Shown here piece after piece: positions 45,705 to 55,500 of a DNA stretch of 64,000 nt. Position 1 is the first letter of the stretch. Every line of letters starts with the position of its first letter. The position numbers and the translations under genes were made by a program. The notes beneath the pieces were generated by a model. It was not told the DNA's origin and did no database searches. It saw only the letters and a list, made by a program, of their open reading frames with translations. Source of the stretch: Undaria pinnatifida (taxonomy: Eukaryota > Sar > Phaeophyceae > Laminariales > Alariaceae); the NCBI GenBank assembly GCA_012845835.1, contig JABAKD010000022.1, positions 12,841,218-12,905,217 on the forward strand, given 5' to 3'.

Positions 45705-46563
45705 TTGTGGCATCGAGGTGTTTTCGGAGACTCGCGTAGAGGGTGGTGCTACGCGTTGAGGGTCATCACAACAAGGAACCAGCTCATGCATCATCGTGGC
45801 ATCAAGGTTATGGGGAACCTCGCAATGCGGGGTGATGCGCATGTTGGGAGGTATCGCATGGAACAAACTCGCTCATCAGCGCAGGAACGATGCACCAGCC
45901 TTTGTACAAAGCCTTCGTTTGGGGCAAGCTGATTTGGTCCGTCCTGACGGAGGTCGCAGGCTACGTCAAACGTGGAGTTCTTGCGCGATACAAAAACCGA
46001 ACTGTTTCGCAAATTTCCACGTGTCTTCTTCCGCGTGTCTACCGTGATCTCTGATTAACAACACACGCGAGGCAACGGCAAACACTTGGCTGACATTACC
46101 GGCGGGAAATGAGGCGGAAACACGGCCGAGCCGACCTTCGACGCATGAATCGTGCAGTGAAGCGTGAACTACCTGCGCTCGAAATACGGAGCTCTTGTCG
46201 GGAAGATGCATTTCAAGGGAACGTACATTGCTGGAATGAAGAGAATCGCATAACAGTGTTAAAATAGAAATGACAGGAGTTCATACGCACGGCCCCAAAC
46301 CGCGCGCTTCTCGCTTTAATAAGAACAACCTACAACACGTTTGAGGGGAAACACCCGGGCAAACACAGCGCTTAACATCGTGGTAGTGCTGCTGTGTTAG
46401 CATTGTGGTGGAAAACAATGTCACCCACGCTAGTCCGTGGTGTGTCGACTACAGGAGATGTGTCCCAGCCCTGACCATGCCCCCTCCCGACGGTCTTCCC
46501 GCCCCTTCCGCAAAATATTGACCATACTTGTAGCAAAAAGGGGATTGCCAGGCACAGCATCCG
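45705..46563. other. Convergent intergenic region
   Basis: This lies between the 3' ends of the methyltransferase gene (plus) and the START gene (minus). A short plus-strand open frame (about 45890-46053; MHQPLYKAFVWGK...) has plausible protein composition, but no family match or good start, and I do not call it a gene. No other feature seen. Confidence 0.4.
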
Positions 46564-49500
46564 TCACAACCGCCGGTCTACCTCCGCGATTTCCTTCTTG
46601 ATCTGTGCTCGCAGACCCGAAAGGTCTATCCCTGACTTGCGCTCTTCAACGGCCGCCCTTTTTAGTTGCTTCTCAAGAAGCTGATGCGCACATCGGCGCG
46701 GAACCGTGGGGAAAAATGAAAGGACGGGGCGGGCAAAAATACACAAACGACAGCGTAACTTTGGTCAGTGAACGCGCGCAGCCACGTTGTCCTCTCGCAT
46801 TGGTCCCAACGGCAAGGTTAGCCGGCTCTGGGAAGACGCTGTCACTTGACCGTTCAAGAATATGTGGTCTTCATTTTCTGTTTCGTCCGTCAATTGTTTT
46901 ACTTAAATGTTGCACGTCGTCCGATGGCAAAAAAAGAAAAAAAAAACGAACGTGTAGCTAACCGTAGCTTGGCGGTCTAATGGAAACATGCGAGGCTAAC
47001 CACTCAGAGGGTTGCGTCCAACTCACATAATTGCTGCATTAAGGCTAACGCATACTGGTGCCGCGCAAAAGTTGCTACTTCTGCCACAAGAGGCCTCATG
47101 GTGAGCTGCGTTGCGTCGTACGTCGTTAACATCTTGCGCAGGCACCCAAGGGCCGCAACACAGATCGTATTACGCACGGGAGTTTGGTCGAGCTTAGCTT
47201 CAAACAGGGCCAAAACTTGGCAAAAAATACGTCGATTGACGCCTTCAGGAAGCACAGTCAGCTCCTTCATCTGACCTTTTTCGTGTCCAGGAGATTTTCC
47301 CTTGTCGCCCAGGCCCCAGCGATTGGCCCTTCCTTGGAGCTCGCTTCACTCTCCCTTCGCTGTACAGCATGCTGGGCGCGCGGGAAGCAGCAGAGAAGGC
47401 ACAGCAGGCGCAGCATAGGGTATGCAGGTGGCGAGGTACAACACGCCCGACACAAAGACACGCGGCTTCGCAATTTTTGCTAAGAACGTTAGAGATGTCG
47501 ATGCCTCCATGGAGGTTATCGTTCACTTGCGCCAAAAAATACCACAAATGCCGCCCGTATAGACACGACCGGCCTAGGTATGGTCCGCAAAATCCTCCAG
47601 AGGAAAATGATCTGCGCATTTTCGGGCGGCTTCGACTGTGTAAGCACATACAGACCCTGACGGCGAATGGATATACCGAAAAACCAAGTTACATCCCGGT
47701 GTCAGTTTCCACAGCCATAAATCTGTTAATCGTTACTATAGTGCCAGGGTACCCAAGTATAGTCGGACGAATGAAGTGGCCGGCGTTCGCGGTTGCCCTT
47801 CGCGGAAAAACACGAAGAGAGACCGTCAGCAACGGCAGCCGCAGGGCAGCGCGGCGGACCCAGTAGTCAATAGCTGTATCGCAGACGTTCTGCGATAACA
47901 TGTTCGTGCTGCATTTGTGGCGAAATTGTGAAGGGTTCACTTTATATTCTGTATCAAAGGCCAGACTCGAAATCAGCGAGATTTTCGCTTCGGCGCGCTT
48001 TCATTCGTTGTGAAGGCTGGCTTCACACCAAGAGCCCCCAATTCCAGCAAAACCTTACGTCGAGCAACAACTACCCAACATCGACGTGTCGTCTCTCATG
48101 CCGCGTACGTACAAGCGGGGAGGGCCCTACCATTAGTAAATGGCGTAGAAGCAAAAAAGCATTTCGCGCGCTTACCGCAACTGCTGTGTGTACTGTATGA
48201 AGCAACTTGCCAGGAGCAAATGCAAACGACAACACCAACATCATAAACTCGCCACCATACGTACGTAAACTCTCCACCCAAGCGCGTCTATTGTATACAA
48301 AACGACTAACCAAGAGCAATCCGAAAAGAACCAACACTCTGACGTAGATAAAATCGTTACCATACACTGTGCAGAAACAGGCCTACTATTGAGAGACCAT
48401 CACAAGTCTTCTCTATCACCTCTCAAGGGTGTATAAACACTACATACGAATAGAAAAAAAACAAAATCCAATGAAACCTAGATGCCAAATACATGTCATG
48501 TCACACGGTCAACGGAGCTCGGCTTGTTGCTGTGCTCTGCGTGACTCCTGAACAACAGCAACTGAGCCAAAACCTCTATGTACAACCGTTGGTAACGTAG
48601 CACTACCCACTAGTCTACACAGTCACGTGAGCACTTTCATACTTGACCACCCGTCGCTATATGACCAACAACAACCAAATATTACCCGTCTGTGCGGCGG
48701 GTCAGACGCGGATATGAACAAGAGCTTCGGCTCCACCACGACCGTCAAGTCAAACGAGCAAATATAAACAACCTCAGTATTGCGGGGCAAACGTCGCAGC
48801 AGGATTAAAGCACGCCCCCCACCGCGCTTCACTTCAGTCTGAGCCCCGCAACTCTTTCACCCTTCGCTCCCAAACCATCCAACAGGCAACACTGCGATCC
48901 AAGCAACTCTGCTTCGCAAACTGGTAGGCCTTCAAGGGGGCATACCTATCTTTCCCCTCACGCACTTCAACCAACGATCCAAGCATCTCTGCTTCGCGCA
49001 CTCGGAGACCTTCAATGGGCCACGCCGACCATTCCACCACGCGAATCAAGCGACGCAAAACTCCGAGGCTGACAAGGGGCGATGCTGACACTCTCACTCA
49101 TGCACACCAACCTATTCCAAGTTCCGAGTCCGCACAACGAGACACCCCGGCAACCCCTCTGCAACACGTCTGCAACACCTCGACAACACCGCGGGAATAT
49201 CTCTGCAACACTTCGACAACACCGCCGCAACACTTTGACAACACCTCTGCAACACCACTGCAACACCTCTGCTGCAACACCTCGGCAGCGTTACCCGGGA
49301 CCGTTACTCGGAGGGATCTGCTCCGGTAAAGCCTCCCCCGGCGGCAGCTGGACCGCCGGCGGCGCGACCCCAGAAGGTTGGGGTATTGGTAAAGGGGAAA
49401 ATGGATCAAATCATACCTTGGCGGCAGCATCGGCGGTGAGAGAAGCCTCTGCACTCAGCTCTTTCTCGATGTGATCGCGAAGAACCGCGAGAGTTAGCGG

Positions 49501-52500
49501 CGTCTCGTCGGCCGCAGCTTTCACCACCTGAGGCAAGCCGTACGAGAGAAGCAGACTTTTGCGTGTGCTCAAGCCAGTGCTGGGTGGGTATGCCACAACG
49601 AGGAACTTTGAGACCAACAATAACGATGGGGAGAATCAACCGAAAAACAGCTTGTAGTCTCATTGCTACGAGCATCAGCACGAGAAGTACGGATTTCTGT
49701 ATACGTGGTCAGTCTTTGGTGGGTATGCCACAAGAGAAAAACGCTAGGAAAGGACAATGCTAAGAGAAACCGAAGGACAGCTTGCAGTCTTACTAAAACG
49801 AGCATCCAAGTACGGTACGACAATGTCGATATATACTATTGTAAGGGGGCGTGAAAAGTATCCGTTCTCCTGAAGCTAAGATAGTCAACTGCTTCTCTAT
49901 CGCACTTGCGGTAACTTTTTGTCGCGTTATGTTCTGCAACGTACCTTGATCGGCAGCCATCCTTTCACGTCCAGCTCAATCGCATAGTACGCCTGTCCAA
50001 AAGGGTGACAACACGACGTGCGCGAGACACACATCAGCGTGTGGCTAACGCGCAGATGTTTAAAGCACCGCGAGGCACAATGAAGCCCGCCAAAGTCGCT
50101 CGAAAAGCAGCTCCGCAGTCAACAACAGGACGAAAGCGTGTAATTATCATGCTGTTACGTACACTCGCGCTATGCAGTGCGCATATTGCAAAGCGTTAGG
50201 CTACGACTGCAGCCAGACTTGCCGAGAGACAACAATGTGCAAGAGATGTATTTATTAGCGTGCGCTCAAGATGCGGGTGTACATAACATAGCAAGACGCG
50301 ACAACAGGTGCCAACTCCTCCCGGAAAGAGCAGTTACACGCTGAAGACAATAAAACGTGCCCTCAAACTAATTGCCATATACGAAGGGATATCGTCAAAA
50401 TTTATGCGGAGGATGATAATGATGCCGGCTGTGTGTTAGCCCAATGCAAAGCCGGAGATGATGGATGCGATTGCTCTGTGCGATGTGACTGAACATCAAC
50501 ACGCATATGAACCTCAACGTCCACCTATAAAAAAGCAACAGGTTGTTATAATAAGATAACTAACTGTTTTCACCAAGTATTACACAAGTATGTTGGATGT
50601 GTTTACAGTAACCAGTTAATGGTGTCCAGCAGGTTCACGCCATGAAGCGCGCTGTGTTAACATGTGAAAAAACATTGCACCATTGACCGCAGCAAGTATT
50701 GCAGAGAGAAGCAACAACAAGCGCCAAGTCCCTCGGCTAGCACAACAGGGTTCACCATAGGACCCCAGCAACAATATACACCATGCGGCTTGGTGACTGG
50801 CCGAAAGACGCCCCCTGCGGTAGAGGTGGAGGTGCACCAGCCATTGTTTTTTTTTAGGCTCCTAACATCTTGAGAACCCTTATCTCACCCAAAAACTGAC
50901 TTTCGAGAAAATTGAAGCGCACTCCGAGGAACGATCCCACGGCCTAAAGTAGTTTTGTCACGAATAATATCGATTAAAAAACGGTATAATACTCCAGCTA
51001 TAATGGGTGGTGTGGTCGTCAGCTGATCAGTTGATTATTGATTAGATAGTGTAGTCGTCAGCAGATTAGTTGAATGGTACCAACCGTCGGTCAGAATTAT
51101 TTCTGCCAAGAAGCGTCACCCGCATCGTAGCCCGCGTGGATGAGCATCACCTTCGTCGTGATGGGATCGATGGGCTCCAGCAGCAAAATAGAGTTGACGT
51201 CCCCCCTGGTGCTGGCATTGTTGGGAGGCACCTCGGTGGCAGTGTTGGCCTGCCGTGGCGAGAGGGGTCACGTCGCGTGCTGTCCTTGTGAAAAAAAGAA
51301 AAAACGACATACAGGTACGTATGAACGGTACGCGCCTTACAAGTATATCATACCGCCGCATCATATCGCGGTTCGTCCAAAAACAACAGCCTTATCCCCA
51401 CAAAACAATGATCTATTGCCCATCTACTGCTCCTAAACCAGTACCTGTAGTCCATTATCCATGAAAAAATAGTCCACTGCCCATAATCCACGAGTCTATT
51501 GCCCATAAATCAACGGCCTACTACCCATAGACCAGCAGTGTCTACACCTGTGATGAGTCGAACGAGCGGCAGAAGGGCATCAACGTCGGCATCTCGAATC
51601 ACGGTAGCTGGGGAACGACGGCTCAGGTTTAACGAAAACCTCTGGAGCAGAACCAGACTACACCACCAATCGCCTTCGCGATAGTAGTCCCGCCGTACCA
51701 CACCACCGACGCCACGCGCGGTAGGGGTGCATACGGTTTTTCTGCGGCTCTCAACCTATTTATTGATCAGCTGTATACAAATACTTCACCCAAGAACTCA
51801 CTTTGAGCAGAAAAAAAAAGGCAGAACCCGATGAACAACCTCACGGTCCAGGCATTATACCAGGTACCGAAAAACGTCGAAAACACACGAAATATGATTA
51901 CCACGCTATTGCGTAGCTTCTCAGTTGTGTAGATCCACCAACATGACTAATTTTCGCCAAACAGTGACGATCTAGGTCATAGCAATACCACACAACACCA
52001 AGCAACACCAAACAACACTAAACAACACCACTCAACATTACGCAACACCACACAACACCATACAACACCAAACAACACCAAACAATACCACACAACGCCA
52101 TACAACGCCAAACAACACCAAACAACACCTTACAGCACCAAACAGCACCAAACAACATCAAACAACACTGCACCTGCACGAATAGCAAGCTCCCGGCCTT
52201 CGCCCCAACCAGCTCCGGGGGCGCCCTGTACATGCGAAACAAATAATGCGGATGCGACAAATGGCAGAACGTCAACGATCACACGGCATATTAGTCCCCC
52301 ATGTCGGGAAAGGGTTGGTCGCTTAGCCTTGCCCCTACGTCCGACGACAGGCTGGCAACACTACTATAATACTATCGACGCAACAGCGGGGGCATCTTTC
52401 CACACACCATATCTGGGGGGATGTTCCGGAAAGGTGATGTTGACGAGTGTTTCGGCGCACCTGAGAGGCTGCGCGCGATGGGCAGCGGTTAACTCTACGC

Positions 52501-55500
52501 GAAAACAGCAGCGCTACCCGCTACCAGCGCTTCCACGTAGAGGGGGAGTGACACAATCTTTCGCCTCGTGCCACCGACAAACGGGGACGGTGCTCTTCTG
52601 AAGAGAGAGCTCAAGACGGCAGGACACACACTACGATAGGGGCGCAAACGCACGCTACGGAAGCCCAGGCGGAGGTGCACCAACTATTCTTTTTTCTGGG
52701 GCTCCCAACACCATGAGGAGCACCAACCATTCCATGCTCCTCCCAAAACACTGATTTTAGGGGGAACGCTAAAAGTGCTATATACACGATGAACAACCCC
52801 CCCCGTGGCACAACGAAACATGTTGCAAAAAAAAAAACGGAATCCCGACGATTTTGGGTTAAGAAGCCCCCCCCCCCCGTCATGCACATTTTTCCAGCCA
52901 AAAAAAGGTATACCTTAATATCTCTATCGCAGCACGCGTCGGCGCACACGTATTCTAGGGGTCCTCAACTAACTCTAGACGGGACCCAAAAAAATGGCTT
53001 TTTGAGGCTAAATGAAAACGCAATCCAATGAACAGTCCCACGGCCTAGGCATTTGACGAATGGTGTTGTGAAACACAAATGACATTCCAACCATGTTGGG
53101 TAGTTCCTCTGTTGGTTGATATCAACTCCGTCAGCCAGGCACGTCTTGAAACTCACGTACCCGCATGGGCATGATACGTACCTACGCTGACTTCCGATTT
53201 CACTTCTAAATATTGTTGGCGGATGTACGACTTGCTTCAGCTATGATATGATAAACCAGGAATGCGTGTACCACTTTTTGGTTTATTTTCTTATTTTTTT
53301 CCCTAGGGTATTCTTCCACGCCCAGAGCGACTGAAACCTGTCCTGTGACCACGGACTTGGTTTATGCGAGTTAATGTCAGAACAACAACAGCAACTGTAC
53401 AGCCAAACAAAGTGCCGCCCCTATCATAGTAAGCGTCGTAGAACGAATCTCACTTGTACATGACGTAGCAGAAATCTCTGGAGGACACAATGCCCCCTTT
53501 CTTGGGCTTGCCCCGAAGATACACCAGCCTCGCATCAGGGGCCAACGAGCGGACCAGCTGAGAGTCCTGCGTGTTGACGGAGTCCCATTCCTGGCAGAAG
53601 GCAGCAGTTTCATTGTCAAGACAGCTGTGACCGATGGTCGTCTAGACGTAATTACACCAGGTTTAGTACGGGATCTCCTAACGGTGTGACTGACGGTGAT
53701 GCCAGGGGACGGTACCTTAGGCCTGTGACGAACTGCCTTCTAGACGTAATACACCAGGTTAAGTACGGGATTTGCCCCCTTCTCCCTCCTTCTGCCTACT
53801 CTGACAACATTGTTAACTTGCATCAACAACAGGGCGAAAATCCTTAGGCAACAAAACACAAAATAAGTAAACTGCCGTGTGCAACAACAGCCACGATCAA
53901 GGATGTCTGTTAACCGGTACTCTTGGCCATTGACGGACAACCCTCAAGGACCTCTCCACACTAAATCGATAATAGTAAGACCAAAGAGGCCTTGACGGGA
54001 CAAAACGACACCGTCAACGACCTACACTAAAACTAGAATACGGCTAAAGAGGACTTGACGGGACAAACGACACCGTCAACCGACCCACACCTAATATATT
54101 AAGGCTAAAGAGACCTCTACGGGACAAAACGACACCGTCAACTGACCCACACTAACCCTAGTGTAGTACGGCTATAGAGGCCTTGACGGGACAAAGCGAG
54201 ACCGTCAACCTACCCACACTAAAAATAGTATAATACGGGTAAAGAGGCCTTGACGGGACAAAACTACATCGTCACCCGAACACACTAAAACTAGTATATG
54301 AAGGCTAAGGACGCCCTGAGAGGCCAAAACTAGACCGTCAACCGACGGCTTTGGCTGCGATTCATCATATTGCTCGCCTTGCGCCTGGCGGCCTGCCACC
54401 AGCACAGGGCGACCTCGTCGATGGGAGCTTTGATAACCGCCTCCGCCACTCGAACCACAGGCAGGCCGCCGGCAGCCTTGTGGGCAACTTCATCCGTCAC
54501 GCCGTATACCTGTTTCGATTAGGGCGATAGCAGGGCGGTCGCATAGCACGACAGAGGCGGCGCACAGGAAGTGGCATAGCCAGAGGAAAACATCCCGTAC
54601 CACGGCGGGCAGGGAACAGCACGCGGCACAGTCAGAGGGAGGTCGTAAATGTCGGGCGCCCACGAAATGTTGCTTGCTTCCCGTCAGTCGCAATTTGGGG
54701 GCACCGCGTATGATTGCCCTACTGCTGTTGGAGTTGGCTTGGTTGCATGTTACTGGCGTTGTATTCAACTTTTGAATGTATCACGCCGTACACCCGTGTC
54801 GTCGAGTGAGAGCAGGGCCATCCCATAGCACCCACAGCAAGCAACAACTAATCGGCCGAGGTTCCACATAGCAGTCGCAGGCAGCTACAAGCACGCGGCG
54901 TGTCCGCTGTTGCTGTCAACCAACGCTCTGCTACGTGAACAATTGTTGTCAACCAACCTTGTTACTCAAACAGACGGTATCAACCAACGCTCCGTTACTC
55001 AAGCAGTTGTTGTCAACCAACGAGTTGGCGCTCAAACAGGGCGGCAGCGTCACGTACTGATGCTATTGACAGGGACAACACCATCCTGACCTCCGTTGAG
55101 AGGAATAGCACAACAGGGGGGCTCTCCCTATAGTGCCGGCTTAATATTGCATATTGCCGGTATAGTGCCGGTGAAATCGCTTGGCAAAACTATGGGGGTC
55201 TCTCTATAGTGCCGGCTAATAGTGCCTATTGCCGGTATAGTGCCGGTGAAATCGCTTGGCACGAGTGGAACCCGCTGTACTACAGTAGTACCCGTATCGT
55301 TACTATACCCAATAGTGCCGGTGTCCGATATACTGCCGGTATCGTTGGCTGGCACACACCAGCACTACAGGATAGACCACCCCTGTATCCTGAACTCCGT
55401 TGACGTTGTGCTGTTGCGACTCGCTTCAGAGAAAGCGAACAACCGATAAATGCTGTATGCGACTCGCCCTGAAATCCACAACAACATCCGGTGGAGAGAT

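Noticed and set aside
45886-46053. Short plus-strand frame MHQPLYKAFVWGK...
   Set aside because: 53 codons, no recognisable domain and no clear acceptor or promoter; not enough to call a gene.
49528-49605. Longer form of the last START exon starting at 49605 (FLVVAYPPSTG...)
   Set aside because: It is in phase but inserts about 26 residues into the closing helix region. The CTCAG acceptor at 49528-49529 gives a gapless START C-terminus.
51116-51150. Extension of START exon 6 through VMLIHAGYDAGDAS
   Set aside because: Reading on past the AAG|GTGATG donor gives an unpaired strand and breaks phase with the next exon. Splicing at 51151 joins TTK to AYYAIELD and restores the START pattern.
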